44,787 nt of DNA from Ignavibacteriota bacterium (GCA_022616555.1 JAKEEG010000074.1:1-44787), one strand, 5' to 3'; positions 1 to 8,390 are shown, counted from the first letter of the stretch. Numbers and translations are program-made. Notes: generated by a model from the letters alone, not told the origin.

Positions 1-175
1 ACCCCATGAGCCTGTCCGGCAGTCTGTAATGCCGGAAGGGCCGAGCGGACAAGTCATCTTCTTTAACATCCTCGGTGAGACGCCCCTTTCGGTTAGGATA
101 AAGAAAGGAAGAGAGAAAGAAGCAGTAAGCAGCAAGTATGATGTAGTTGAGAAAAGAAAAAATAGTGAAATCACT

Positions 176-254
176 TGTCATGCTGAGCGCAGCGAAAGAT
201 CTCATTTAAACTACAAGAGATTCTTCGTCGTAAAAAACACTCCTCAGAATGACA
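176..254. repeat. Inverted-repeat element with TGTCATGCTGAG ends
   Basis: TGTCATGCTGAG at 176-187 is matched by CTCAGAATGACA at 243-254 (11 of 12 complementary positions). The inside carries GCGCAGCGAAAGATCTC and AGATTCTTCGTCG. I recall this composition as a recurrent interspersed element in Bacteroidota-related genomes, but copy number elsewhere in this genome cannot be seen. It has no coding capacity. Confidence 0.5.
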
Positions 255-313
255 TGTATCTCTTTTTCTACGGCCACCAAGACGGAATTGAAGAGGTACG
301 CCATGAACAACTG

Positions 314-342
314 TCCCCCTCGCTGAGGGGGATACAGGGGGA
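314..342. repeat. CCCCCT/AGGGGG interspersed repeat
   Basis: CCCCCT, a short loop and AGGGGG form a hairpin, followed by a second AGGGGG. Related copies occur at 3324-3373, inside the GIY-YIG nuclease gene at 13739-13782, and at 42572-42662. Confidence 0.5.
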
Positions 343-426
343 GGTGTTCTTACCCGGACTCTAAACTTCAAACTTTAGACTTGTCCGAAGGACCCCTTCG
401 GGGAAACTTGAGACTAAGCTCTTCAT

Positions 427-1749
427 TCACAAATACCGCGAGCCGCCCGCGTCGTTCTTCTTCTCTTCTGCGGATGCGTCCTCCTGTCTCACCGGGGCTG
501 ATTGCGTGGGTTGTGTAAACGAGAAGCCTTCGAACAACCACCGGTTTGCTGCTCCGAAGGATGTTTTCTCCAGCAAGAAAATCAACACGGCGGTGAGGAT
601 GATACTGAAAATAACAACGCCGTACGTCAGATTCTGGATCAACGCGCCGCCCGTGAGGCTCAATTGCAACGGGATGCCCGCAAGCACGGCGGCGGCAGTT
701 CCTTTGGGAATCATAACGGACATGGCGAGCGCGTCTTCTACAGGCGTGGATGAGCCGACCGAAATGCGTGTCGCAAACAGCCTCGCGGCAAGCAGGACCC
801 CGCACAGAGCAAATGCGAGCCCCAGTGAAAATTTGTCCGTGAATTGCACTGAGAGTCCGATAAAGACGAAAAAGAAAGTTTTCACGACGAACACAATTTC
901 GCCGAAGAACTGTTTCTCCGTCTCATTGTGCCGCAGAGGCTTGAGGTCGTATTTCCTCAGCACCTTGGGAATTTTGATGAAGTCGATGTTGCCGAGCATG
1001 ATGCCGAACGTCAGCGCGGCGACGGGCCCGCTGTAACCGAGGAACTCGGCGATCCCGAACACAATAAACACAAACGATGGCGTCGTGAAAATAGCGTTGC
1101 GCAGCTGGCGCATCCGGTTCAACAACAACGACCACACGTAGCCGCCCAACGCGCCAATAACGAACGCGAAGGCGAACGACGAAAGCAGTTTTCCGACGAG
1201 CAAGCCGACGTGGAGCTCTTCCGGCACTTTGAACGTCTCCAAAATCGCCAGCGAGACGATAATGCACAACGCCTCGCCCAGCGGGGATTCCAGCATTAAC
1301 GTCGTTCGGCTGGTGTCGGTCAGCTTCAGTTGTCGGGCTATGGGGATAACGACCGACGGCGCGGGGCCAGCGAGCACTGCTGCGACGAAAATTGCCGCGC
1401 GCGGAATGAGATTCGTCAGCATCAACAATGCCGCCGCAATGAGCACGAGTGATATAAAATAGCTCAAGATAGTGATCAACACCGTGCCCTTGAGTGACTT
1501 GCGCAGATTCTCCAGGCTTAACTCCAGTCCGCCCTCGAACAGGATAACCACGAGGGCGACCGTTGTAAACACGGGTCCCAGCTTTCCAAAATCTCCCGGG
1601 GAGACAATCTGGAGCACAGGCCCGATGATGACGCCGATGAGCGTCAGGTACAGCACATCGGGGACGCGTGTGCGCTCGAAAAGCGCAACGAACAAATGGG
1701 CGAGAAAAATCAGCAACCCGACAAAAACTATGGCTTGGCCTGTTTCCAT
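427..1749 (-). CDS. Cation:proton antiporter, CPA1/NhaP-like, atypical ion-site motifs
   Basis: Predicted inner-membrane monovalent cation/proton antiporter of 440 aa with about twelve hydrophobic segments from residue 5 to 395 and a polar, charged C-terminal tail. The overall pattern, including FEGGLELSLENL (residues 71-82) and the late IPKGTAAAVLAG segment, is that of the CPA1 Na+/H+ exchanger fold. The two unwound-helix motifs are unusual. Where classic NhaP proteins have ATDP this one has AGPAPS (127-132). Where they have ESxxND it has ESPLGE (154-159), leaving Glu159 as the only acid there. Some distant homologues also lack the TDP motif, so this may be a subfamily trait. The ion specificity cannot be read from sequence. 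The gene stands alone, with rpsT starting divergently 208 bp away. Confidence 0.85.
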   Translation of the reverse strand: METGQAIVFVGLLIFLAHLFVALFERTRVPDVLYLTLIGVIIGPVLQIVSPGDFGKLGPVFTTVALVVILFEGGLELSLENLRKSLKGTVLITILSYFISLVLIAAALLMLTNLIPRAAIFVAAVLAGPAPSVVIPIARQLKLTDTSRTTLMLESPLGEALCIIVSLAILETFKVPEELHVGLLVGKLLSSFAFAFVIGALGGYVWSLLLNRMRQLRNAIFTTPSFVFIVFGIAEFLGYSGPVAALTFGIMLGNIDFIKIPKVLRKYDLKPLRHNETEKQFFGEIVFVVKTFFFVFIGLSVQFTDKFSLGLAFALCGVLLAARLFATRISVGSSTPVEDALAMSVMIPKGTAAAVLAGIPLQLSLTGGALIQNLTYGVVIFSIILTAVLIFLLEKTSFGAANRWLFEGFSFTQPTQSAPVRQEDASAEEKKNDAGGSRYL

Positions 1750-1897
1750 GAGCTCCTTATGAACCGGTTCACCAGCGAGAAATGAGAACTACCCAAAATA
1801 ACAAGCTTCAGATGAAAAACAAGTGGGGAAATGCTTGAAAAAATGAGGATGACGTTGGAAATCTCCAAAAATCTCGCTATCTTAACGATACGTTAAC

Positions 1898-1910
1898 TAT
1901 AATATATTTG
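1898..1910 (+). promoter_or_regulatory. Possible rpsT promoter -10 region
   Basis: TATAAT at 1898-1903 runs into TATATTTG (1903-1910), which also fits the Bacteroidetes-type TAnnTTTG element. No good -35 hexamer is seen 16-18 nt upstream. The leader downstream carries a 10-bp direct repeat, AGGCCACAAG, at 1918-1927 and 1931-1940, just before the ribosome binding site. Confidence 0.4.
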
Positions 1911-1957
1911 TTCACGAAGGCCACAAGCTGAGGCCACAAGACAAGGATTGAGAGGAC

Positions 1958-2212
1958 ATGCCACAACATAAATCGGCGGCAAAACGGATTAGGAGCAGTG
2001 CCCGGCGCCGCGCACGCAACAAAGCGGATATCACCCGCATTAAAAGTGTCATCAAGAAAGTACGGGCGGCGAAGGACAAAGCCGCGGCATCTGCCGCGTT
2101 AAAGACGGCGGTGACCGTGCTGGATAAAATGGCGGCGAAGGGAATCATTCACCGCAACAAAGCCGCGAATCAAAAATCCAAACTCACGAAACTTGTTAAT
2201 AAGATGGCGTAA
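1958..2212 (+). CDS. rpsT: 30S ribosomal protein S20 (bS20)
   Basis: Small-subunit protein that binds 16S rRNA early in 30S assembly. The 84-aa product starts MPQHKSAAKRIR and is rich in Lys, Arg and Ala with long helices, as expected for S20 (usually 85-90 aa). The C-terminal NKAANQKSKLTKLVNK motif is characteristic. A GAGAGGAC ribosome binding site lies directly before the ATG. The gene is monocistronic: a strong intrinsic terminator follows 19 nt after the stop. S20 is often autoregulated at translation, and the leader direct repeat at 1918-1940 could take part, but that is inference. Confidence 0.97.
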   Translation: MPQHKSAAKRIRSSARRRARNKADITRIKSVIKKVRAAKDKAAASAALKTAVTVLDKMAAKGIIHRNKAANQKSKLTKLVNKMA

Positions 2213-2231
2213 CGTACGTTGTGTACACAAC

Positions 2232-2265
2232 AAAGCCCGGCTCTCAAGAATTGAGACCGGGCTTT
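2232..2265 (+). terminator. Intrinsic terminator after rpsT
   Basis: Stem AAAGCCCGG(C)TCTCAA pairs with TTGAGACCGGGCTTT across a GAA loop, with one bulged C and a T-rich end. It closes the rpsT transcript and faces the convergent TPR gene. Confidence 0.85.
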
Positions 2266-2287
2266 TGCCTTTTCACTTTAGACTTTA

Positions 2288-2327
2288 GACTTGAAACTTG
2301 AGACTTGAAACTTGAGACTTGAAACTA
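2288..2327. repeat. 14-bp tandem repeat overlapping a stop codon
   Basis: The unit GACTTGAAACTTGA is present at 2288-2301 and 2302-2315, then partly at 2316-2327. The last unit supplies the TAG stop of the minus-strand TPR gene. A degenerate relative lies at 363-417, near the stop of the antiporter gene. Confidence 0.75.
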
Positions 2328-3236
2328 CTGTTGTTCCTGCTTCATCCGCTCGACCTCTTTTATTTTAGCTTCGTACGCTTCGCGCAGTTCCGGTTTACTT
2401 GCGGCAAGCGATTTGTAGGCTTTGATGGCGTCGTCAAACCAGCCTTGCTTCACGTAAATTTCCGCAAGCGTTGGCGTTACGAAACCGGCGCTCTCTCCGT
2501 CGCTGTCTTCAGATTTGTGTGAGAGGTCGATGACCGGCGTGATCTTGGCGCCCTGCAGCTTTCCTGCAAGGTCTTCAATCTCATTTGAGTGTGCTGGGGA
2601 AGGCATCGCTTGAGGCAGGGGCACTGAATTTCCGCTCAGGTAATCATCGAGTGACAACGTATTTTCTGTACCGGCGAGTTCTTGACGGATCCGCGCCGTG
2701 AACTCCTCCTGCGTTTCTTCCCCAGCGGGCGCGGCGGTCTGTGTTTCCGGCTCGGCAGCCGGTTCTGCAACTGGAGTAAAGTTCGCCTCGGGCGTCAGGT
2801 CGCTGATGTCGGTTGCCAGCGGCGCCTCGGTGACGACGGATTCGAGCTGCTGCAATTCTTCAGCCTGCGACGGCGGTACAAACGGCTCTTCAACTTTAGG
2901 AGTAGGTGTGGGAGGCGCCTTGGCTTCAACCGGTCCGCCGAGGTCGGCAAGCAGCTTCTGGATTGTTTCGATGCCCGGCAGTAATTCGTTTACGGTGTGA
3001 ACAGCTTTTCGCGCTTCTTCGGCTTTGCCGAGCGTCACGAGCGTGCGCGCTTTGAGCAAATGCCCTGTAGCATAATACGGGTGATGAGTAATGCCTTCTT
3101 TGCAAACGCGCAAGGCATCGTCTGCGCGGCCCTCTTCCAGATAATAATCTGCCAAGAGCGCGAACAATGGCGAGCCCGGCTGTTTCTTCAGCCGCTTTTC
3201 CAGTTCTTTAATCGATTTCTCGCGTGATTCTGCCAT
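2325..3236 (-). CDS. Tetratricopeptide-repeat protein with Pro/Glu-rich linker
   Basis: A 303-aa protein without a signal peptide, so probably cytoplasmic. Residues 5-95 hold two to three TPR units (LFALLADYYLEEGRADDALRV; GHLLKARTLVTLGKAEEARKAV). Residues 100-250 are low-complexity, rich in Pro, Glu and Ala. A final TPR (LAEIYVKQGWFDDAIKAYKSL) sits near residues 255-290. TPRs mediate protein-protein contacts; no catalytic motif is seen and the partner is unknown. The stop codon lies within a 14-bp tandem repeat. There is no strong SD before the ATG. Confidence 0.75.
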   Translation of the reverse strand: MAESREKSIKELEKRLKKQPGSPLFALLADYYLEEGRADDALRVCKEGITHHPYYATGHLLKARTLVTLGKAEEARKAVHTVNELLPGIETIQKLLADLGGPVEAKAPPTPTPKVEEPFVPPSQAEELQQLESVVTEAPLATDISDLTPEANFTPVAEPAAEPETQTAAPAGEETQEEFTARIRQELAGTENTLSLDDYLSGNSVPLPQAMPSPAHSNEIEDLAGKLQGAKITPVIDLSHKSEDSDGESAGFVTPTLAEIYVKQGWFDDAIKAYKSLAASKPELREAYEAKIKEVERMKQEQQ

Positions 3237-3323
3237 GGGATGCCGTTCGTGAGGCTATATTATGATGAAATGACGCGTAACAAGCAAGGGACGAACTGAA
3301 AAAATTTTTACGCCTTTATTTTT

Positions 3324-3373
3324 CCCCTCCTGACGAAGGGGGTGTCCTGCGGTTTTACAGCGGGACGGGGAGG
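3324..3373. repeat. Interspersed CCCCTCC/GGGGAGG hairpin
   Basis: CCCCTCC (3324-3330) pairs with GGGGAGG (3367-3373), and GTCCTGC pairs with GCGGGAC further in around a TTTTACA loop. It lies 22 nt beyond the lptE stop and may act as a 3'-end hairpin. Related to the elements at 314 and 42572. Confidence 0.5.
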
Positions 3374-3395
3374 TTACTTTCACTAAAATGTTTAC

Positions 3396-3947
3396 TTACC
3401 AGCCCGAGACGGTATCATTAAGAATATCTTCTGTCAATTTGCGAATTGCTTCCTCCAGGCCCACGCTGCGTTGTGTTGCTCCGCCGCCGGAAGCAAAATC
3501 GCCCCAGTTGCTGAAATTTTTTTCCCAGACGGTCTTGCGCTGTTTGATGTCCTGAAACGTCATCCGCACCGTTACTGTCAGCCGCCGCTGGGTGACCTGT
3601 TCACCGGCTGCAACGACCGACGCCGCTTCGTTCACGCTCACGATGACGCCTTTGAGAATCGCGTCCGCGCCGGCCGCATCGGTAAGTTCGAGCGTGTTAT
3701 CGGATAGAAAGCGGTTGACCAGCTCGGTCGTAAATTGCTGGCGCAGCGCCGGGTCCCCGTACCCGCTCTGGTCGTCCACAATCGGGATGGCGATGGTTTT
3801 CAGATGCGGCGGTACAGAAGCACCGGAAAATGAGTAAGCACAACCGCTTATCTGTATGCAGAAAACAGATAGCAGCACGCAGCTAAAAATAGTTGTGCAC
3901 TGCAATCTGTAATCCGTCATCTGTAATCTACTTAACATCGAGCCCAA
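3396..3947 (-). CDS. lptE: LptE-family LPS-assembly lipoprotein
   Basis: Outer-membrane lipoprotein expected to plug and support LptD in lipopolysaccharide export. The product is 183 aa. A hydrophobic signal segment (residues 18-34) ends in the lipobox ISGC with Cys36 as acylation site. The mature part starts AYSFSGASVPPHLKTIAIP, typical of FCB-group LptE proteins. The start is uncertain: the annotated ATG overlaps the upstream sigma-54 activator gene by 20 bp, and an internal ATG (residue 10) would also keep the signal peptide. The first 16 codons look repeat-derived (see findings). Last gene of the miaB run. Confidence 0.82.
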   Translation of the reverse strand: MGSMLSRLQMTDYRLQCTTIFSCVLLSVFCIQISGCAYSFSGASVPPHLKTIAIPIVDDQSGYGDPALRQQFTTELVNRFLSDNTLELTDAAGADAILKGVIVSVNEAASVVAAGEQVTQRRLTVTVRMTFQDIKQRKTVWEKNFSNWGDFASGGGATQRSVGLEEAIRKLTEDILNDTVSGW

Positions 3948-5046
3948 ACTCCTTAATTTTGCGATACAGGGTGCGCTCGCTGATGTTCAAATCCTGCGCG
4001 GCAAGACGGCGATTGCCGCGATGCCGCTCAAGAGCCCTAGCAATAAGCCGTCGCTCCATGTCGTCAATCGATAAGGCTCCGTTGCCTTCTCTATGTACAG
4101 TGCCGACCTCCTCCACCATTGTCACACCGCTGTGTGCGAGGAGCTGTTTCAGCTCGAGGATGTCGGACTTCAGGTCGACGAGAGCACGGTAGATGAGCTC
4201 GCGCTCGGCCTGCTCAACCGATTTATTGAGTGCGACAGGCAAATTGCGCTCGCCACCGTACACCGGTGCGCGCTGTAAATATTTCTGCACGTCCTCTTCC
4301 GTGACGCGCTTGCCCTTTTCGAGCACGAGTATGCTTTCGATAACGTTCCGCAGCTCGCGCACGTTGCCGGGCCAGTAGTAATTCATGAAGGTGTGTGTGG
4401 CGTCGTCAGTAAAACCACGAAACGCCAGGTTGTTTTTCTGTGAAAACTCCTTAATGAAATGTTCGATCAAGACGGGAATATCCTCGCGGCGGTTGCGCAG
4501 AGGAGGGATAAGGATATTGACCGAGCGAAGCCGAAAATACAAATCCGGGCGAAAGCGTTTTTGCTGGACTTCCTGTTCAAGATTTTTGTTTGTCGCGGCA
4601 ATCACGCGCGCGTCGGACGTGCGCGGTGCTGATGAACCGATGCGCATGTACTCGCCGTTTTCCAGCACGCGCAGTAGCTTCACTTGTGTTGCCGCGGGCA
4701 TCTCGCCGATTTCGTCCAGGAAGATCGTCCCCCCGTCGGCTATTTCGAAATATCCCTTGCGGGTATCGACCGCGCTGGTGAACGACCCTCGCTCGTGTCC
4801 GAACAGCTCGCTTTCGATCAAGCCTTCGGGAATCGCGCCGCAATTCACCGTCACGAGCGGCTTCTTCGCGCGGTTGCTCGCCGTGTGCAGCGCGCGGGCA
4901 ACGACCTCTTTGCCCACGCCGCTTTCGCCGGTGATGAGCACGGTAATGTCCGTCGGCGCGACCTGTTGCACCACGTCGGTAATTTCCTGCATCTCAACCG
5001 ACTTACCGATAATGCCGTACTCGTTCTGGAATTCTTCGCGGGTCAT
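3928..5046 (-). CDS. Sigma-54 interaction (AAA+) transcriptional activator without receiver domain
   Basis: Bacterial enhancer-binding protein of 372 aa that should remodel RNA polymerase-sigma54. The AAA+ domain starts almost at residue 10, so there is no N-terminal sensory domain. Walker A is GESGVGKE (40-47) and Walker B is FLDEIGE with D111/E112; the Arg-finger region RFRPDLYFRL is present. The sigma-54 contact loop reads GSFTSA (87-92) instead of the usual GAFTGA. A Fis-type helix-turn-helix lies at 333-372. The gene overlaps the preceding SPOR gene stop by 1 nt (TAATG) and overlaps lptE downstream, so all are probably co-transcribed. It may regulate envelope genes, but the target is unknown. 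Confidence 0.9.
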   Translation of the reverse strand: MTREEFQNEYGIIGKSVEMQEITDVVQQVAPTDITVLITGESGVGKEVVARALHTASNRAKKPLVTVNCGAIPEGLIESELFGHERGSFTSAVDTRKGYFEIADGGTIFLDEIGEMPAATQVKLLRVLENGEYMRIGSSAPRTSDARVIAATNKNLEQEVQQKRFRPDLYFRLRSVNILIPPLRNRREDIPVLIEHFIKEFSQKNNLAFRGFTDDATHTFMNYYWPGNVRELRNVIESILVLEKGKRVTEEDVQKYLQRAPVYGGERNLPVALNKSVEQAERELIYRALVDLKSDILELKQLLAHSGVTMVEEVGTVHREGNGALSIDDMERRLIARALERHRGNRRLAAQDLNISERTLYRKIKEFGLDVK

Positions 5047-5759
5047 TATCTCGATACAACCATCGATTCCAAATTGAACTTCTTTTTAATCTCGCTGCTG
5101 AGCCGCCGGGCGTCGTCCTGTGTCTGGAATTCACCCACCCAGACCTTGTGGAGCTTTTGCCCGTTTTTCACGATGGTAAAGATGTTGGATGAGTATCCCT
5201 CTTTCTCAAATCGTGACCGTAGTTCCTCAGCGTTTTGCAAGGCGGAAAACGCTCCGACCTGCAGTGTGAAGAGCGTTGAATATTTAGGCACAGTCGCCGG
5301 TTTTTTGATAACGGTCGGCTGTTCCTGCGGGGATGCCGGTTTTTCATGCACATCCTCCGCAGCGTACGCGGAGAACGGGTAATCGCGCTTCAGTTGGTCA
5401 AGCTTTTGCTCGGCTGTTTTGTACAGGCCAATGGAGTAATAGTATTGGTACAGTTTATACAGCGCATCGTCCGCCCACTCGCTACGCGGGAAGTTATCGA
5501 CGATGCTCTGGTAAATTTTCGTTGCTTCCGTGCCGTCTGCGGTGAGCACAGCCTGGAGCAGCAACACGCCGGGGTTGTTCTGGTAATTGGCAAGGAGCGT
5601 AGAAAGCTCTGTTTTAACCGCTTCTTCCAACCCGCGCTCAATCATTTCAAGCCGTCGCTGAATGTCGGGCTCGTTCTGGTTTTCGTTTTGCGCCCAGAGT
5701 GCCAACGGCACGACTGTCAGGAACATTATCAGGAATAGATATTGATATATCGCTTTCAT
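5046..5759 (-). CDS. Exported SPOR-domain protein with TPR-like helices
   Basis: A 237-aa envelope protein. It has an N-terminal signal peptide (MKAIYQYLFLIMFLTVVPLA, cleavage near ALWAQ), a helical TPR-like middle (residues 30-130) and a C-terminal SPOR domain (about 160-237; FTLQVGAFSALQNAEELRSRF). SPOR domains bind denuded septal peptidoglycan, so a role in cell division or wall remodelling is likely. It sits 8 nt after the miaB stop and its own stop overlaps the ATG of the sigma-54 activator, so it belongs to the same operon. Confidence 0.85.
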   Translation of the reverse strand: MKAIYQYLFLIMFLTVVPLALWAQNENQNEPDIQRRLEMIERGLEEAVKTELSTLLANYQNNPGVLLLQAVLTADGTEATKIYQSIVDNFPRSEWADDALYKLYQYYYSIGLYKTAEQKLDQLKRDYPFSAYAAEDVHEKPASPQEQPTVIKKPATVPKYSTLFTLQVGAFSALQNAEELRSRFEKEGYSSNIFTIVKNGQKLHKVWVGEFQTQDDARRLSSEIKKKFNLESMVVSR

Positions 5760-5767
5760 AACGCCTC

Positions 5768-7123
5768 CTACGATGCGTACGCTACAACTTCTTTCGTTTC
5801 TTGTGCGACGACGGTTCCAAATAATGTAGCCGAGTTTGCTCGTGCAATCTTTATCGTACAGTACTCGCCGGCTTTCAAACCGCCTTTCGGAAAAATCACC
5901 ATCTTGTTCGTGTCTGTCCTGCCACAGAAGTCCTCATCCGATTTCTTGCTCGGTCCCTCGATAAGTACCTCGACGGTCTGTCCGATCTCCTGCTGATTCT
6001 TTTTCCAGGAGATTTCGCGCTGGACCTCGATGATTTCGTTTAAACGCGTTGTTTTGAGCGCATCCGGCACGTCGTCGTCCATATGCCAGGCTTTCGTATT
6101 CTCGCGCGGGGAATACTTGAACGTAAACGCGCCGTCATACCCAACCCGTTTGATAAGCTCTATTGTCATCTTCTGGTCGTCATCCGTCTCTGTCGGGAAA
6201 CCGGAGATGATATCGGTCGACAGGCTGACGCCGGGAATGGTACGCTTGATTTTTTCGACGAGATTCAGATAATGCTCGGTGTTGTACGTGCGGTTCATCA
6301 GTTGCAGAATGCGGTCGGAACCCGACTGCACAGGCAGATGGATATATTTGCACAGGTTCTCATGCGCCGCGATAGTTTCGATAAGCTTATCGGACATATC
6401 CTGCGGGTGCGATGTGGTGAACCGTACGCGCATTGAACGGTCGACACGCGCGACACTCGCCAGCAAATCAGCGAAGTCGTACGCGTCATCGCGGTAGGAG
6501 TTGACGTTTTGTCCGAGCAGCGTTACTTCCTTAAAACCTTGAGCGGAAAGTTGTTCGACTTCCTTGATCACGCTATGAAGCGTCCGGCTTCGCTCGCGTC
6601 CGCGCGTAAACGGCACAACGCAGAACGTGCAAAATTTGTCGCAGCCGCGCATGACGGAGAGCCACGCGCTGATGCCTTCCGTGCGTAAGGGGATGATGTC
6701 ATCGTAATTCTCAACACGAGACAGCCGCACGGCGATGCCCTTCTCGCCAGCGAGCGCGTTCTCAACAAGTTCCGGCAATCTGCGGTACTCATCCGGTCCG
6801 ACCACGATGTCCACAGCGGATTCCGATTCCAGCAGGTTCTTTCGCAAGCGCTCGGCCATGCATCCCAGCACGCCGATGACGACGCCCGGATTGTCCTTCT
6901 TGTAGTGCCAGAAGTCACCGATGCGCCCGTACACTCGCTCCTCGGCGTTCTCACGCACGGCGCACGTGTTCACAAACACCACGTCGGCGTTCTCCAGCTC
7001 GGCGGTTCGGCGGTAACCGGCGCCGTTCATAATGCTCAGCACCACCTCGCTGTCCGCCACGTTCATCTGGCAGCCGTAGGTTTCGAGATAGACTGATAGG
7101 GGTTTGTTAGTCGTTTCATTCAT
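5768..7123 (-). CDS. miaB: tRNA-2-methylthio-N6-dimethylallyladenosine synthase MiaB
   Basis: Radical-SAM methylthiotransferase that converts i6A37 to ms2i6A37 in tRNAs. Of 451 aa, the N-terminal UPF0004 domain carries Cys18, Cys54 and Cys88 (auxiliary 4Fe-4S cluster). The radical-SAM motif is CDKFCTFC (161-168), and a C-terminal TRAM domain spans about 385-451. Length and motif order match the MiaB family. It is the first gene of the minus-strand run miaB > SPOR > activator > lptE, with a plausible sigma-70 promoter at 7175-7203. pta starts divergently 286 bp away. Confidence 0.95.
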   Translation of the reverse strand: MNETTNKPLSVYLETYGCQMNVADSEVVLSIMNGAGYRRTAELENADVVFVNTCAVRENAEERVYGRIGDFWHYKKDNPGVVIGVLGCMAERLRKNLLESESAVDIVVGPDEYRRLPELVENALAGEKGIAVRLSRVENYDDIIPLRTEGISAWLSVMRGCDKFCTFCVVPFTRGRERSRTLHSVIKEVEQLSAQGFKEVTLLGQNVNSYRDDAYDFADLLASVARVDRSMRVRFTTSHPQDMSDKLIETIAAHENLCKYIHLPVQSGSDRILQLMNRTYNTEHYLNLVEKIKRTIPGVSLSTDIISGFPTETDDDQKMTIELIKRVGYDGAFTFKYSPRENTKAWHMDDDVPDALKTTRLNEIIEVQREISWKKNQQEIGQTVEVLIEGPSKKSDEDFCGRTDTNKMVIFPKGGLKAGEYCTIKIARANSATLFGTVVAQETKEVVAYAS

Positions 7124-7174
7124 ATCGGACTACCAATTTAATGAAATAATGACAGACGTGCAATGCTTATCGAA

Positions 7175-7203
7175 ATCATACAAAATAAGCGGACTTCAAG
7201 CAA
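7175..7203 (-). promoter_or_regulatory. Candidate sigma-70 promoter for the miaB run
   Basis: On the minus strand TTGCTT, a 17-nt spacer and TATGAT lie about 50 nt before the miaB ATG. Spacing is ideal; the hexamers are moderate. Confidence 0.45.
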
Positions 7204-7409
7204 AATATGAGGTTTTTGCCGGAAGGATATCATACGAATTGCCATTTCGTCAGTCACAAGGGCGTTGCTAAGGAAGGGAAAAATTGCTTTATTGGGCGGC
7301 AAAGATGCCCACGAAATACATTAAGACACGCGAAAAAATTCTTAACAGTTCAAACCATCTCTATGCACTTTCGTATATTCTGTGTGCTTAGCGAGCTATA
7401 TCGTTAATT

Positions 7410-8390
7410 ATGCCTAAACTCATCGACGACATCAAGTCCAAAGCCAAAAAGCTCCGCAAGCACATAGTACTGCAGGATGCGACAGACGAGCGGACGATCC
7501 AAGCCGCGCGTATTATCACAGACGAGGAGCTCGCGCTGGTGACGCTCGTAGGCGATGAGGGCGAAATCCGCGCGCTCGCGCAGAAGCTCAACATCGCGCT
7601 GGATAAAATCCGTATTGCCGACCCGGAAAAGTCCGATAAACTTTCCGACTTCGCGCACATGTATTTCAATTTACGGAAAGCCAAAGGCGTGCAGTTTGAG
7701 CAGGCTCAGCAGATGATCAAACAGCCGCTCTTCTTCGGTGCGATGATGGTGCGTGAAGGTTTGGCAGACGGCAGCGTTGCCGGTTCGCTTGCAACGACGG
7801 CAGATGTTCTCCGCGCGGGCATTCAGATCATCGGTATGACGGAAGGCAACAGCGTCGTTTCCAGCTTCTTCCTCATGGTCTTTCCGTACACCACATATAC
7901 ATTCACTGACTGCGGTGTGGTTCCAGACCCGTCCGCTGAACAGCTTGCCGATATCGCCATTGCTGCAGCTGAGAATCATCGCAAACTCACAGGTGAAGAA
8001 CCGCGCGTGGCGATGCTGTCGTTCTCTACAAAAGGAAGCGCAGAACACCCCCACGTTGAGAAAGTCCAACGAGCAACCGCGATCGCGCGCAAGAAAGCGC
8101 CGTTGCTCAAAATGGATGGCGAACTCCAACTGGATGCTGCCATCGTGCCATCGGTTGCGGATAGAAAAGCAAAAGGCAGTCCAGTTGAGGGGCGCGCAAA
8201 TGTGCTCGTGTTTCCCGACCTCGACGCGGGCAATATCGGCTACAAAATTGCCCAGCGTATGGGCGGGGCGGAAGCGCTAGGTCCCATTGTGCAGGGGTTG
8301 AAAAAACCTGCGTTCGACCTCTCCCGCGGCTGTAGTGTAACGGATATTGTGAATGTTGTCGCGATTAACGCGGTGATGGGAGCAGGGTAA
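7410..8390 (+). CDS. pta: Phosphate acetyltransferase
   Basis: Interconverts acetyl-CoA + phosphate and acetyl-phosphate + CoA in the cytoplasm. The 326-aa product matches the short (class I) PTA catalytic domain in length. Recognisable segments are [19 protein letters not shown], the [19 protein letters not shown] loop (about 122-140) and the C-terminal [16 protein letters not shown] and [17 protein letters not shown] motifs. No acetate kinase gene is adjacent. It is convergent with the aminotransferase gene, with 90 bp between them. Confidence 0.95.
   Translation: MPKLIDDIKSKAKKLRKHIVLQDATDERTIQAARIITDEELALVTLVGDEGEIRALAQKLNIALDKIRIADPEKSDKLSDFAHMYFNLRKAKGVQFEQAQQMIKQPLFFGAMMVREGLADGSVAGSLATTADVLRAGIQIIGMTEGNSVVSSFFLMVFPYTTYTFTDCGVVPDPSAEQLADIAIAAAENHRKLTGEEPRVAMLSFSTKGSAEHPHVEKVQRATAIARKKAPLLKMDGELQLDAAIVPSVADRKAKGSPVEGRANVLVFPDLDAGNIGYKIAQRMGGAEALGPIVQGLKKPAFDLSRGCSVTDIVNVVAINAVMGAG

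Larger units (their letters stand above)
1..426. other. Gene-free left edge with interspersed repeats
   Basis: No convincing gene is visible; the reading frames here have repeat-derived composition and match no family I know. A short hairpin (TCCGGCA at 15-21, TGCCGGA at 30-36) lies at the very edge. It is followed by an inverted-repeat element at 176-254, a CCCCCT/AGGGGG element around 314-342, and a tract of AAACTTTAGACTTG type at about 363-417 that ends 10 nt from the stop of the antiporter gene. Partial coding sequence entering from the left cannot be excluded for the first 100 bases. Confidence 0.5.

Noticed and set aside
29-364. 111-codon open frame at the left edge
   Set aside because: It reads through two interspersed repeats and has no recognisable protein character.
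4385-5382. Plus-strand open frames of 230 and 232 codons
   Set aside because: Antisense to the sigma-54 activator and SPOR genes; the sense proteins carry full motifs.
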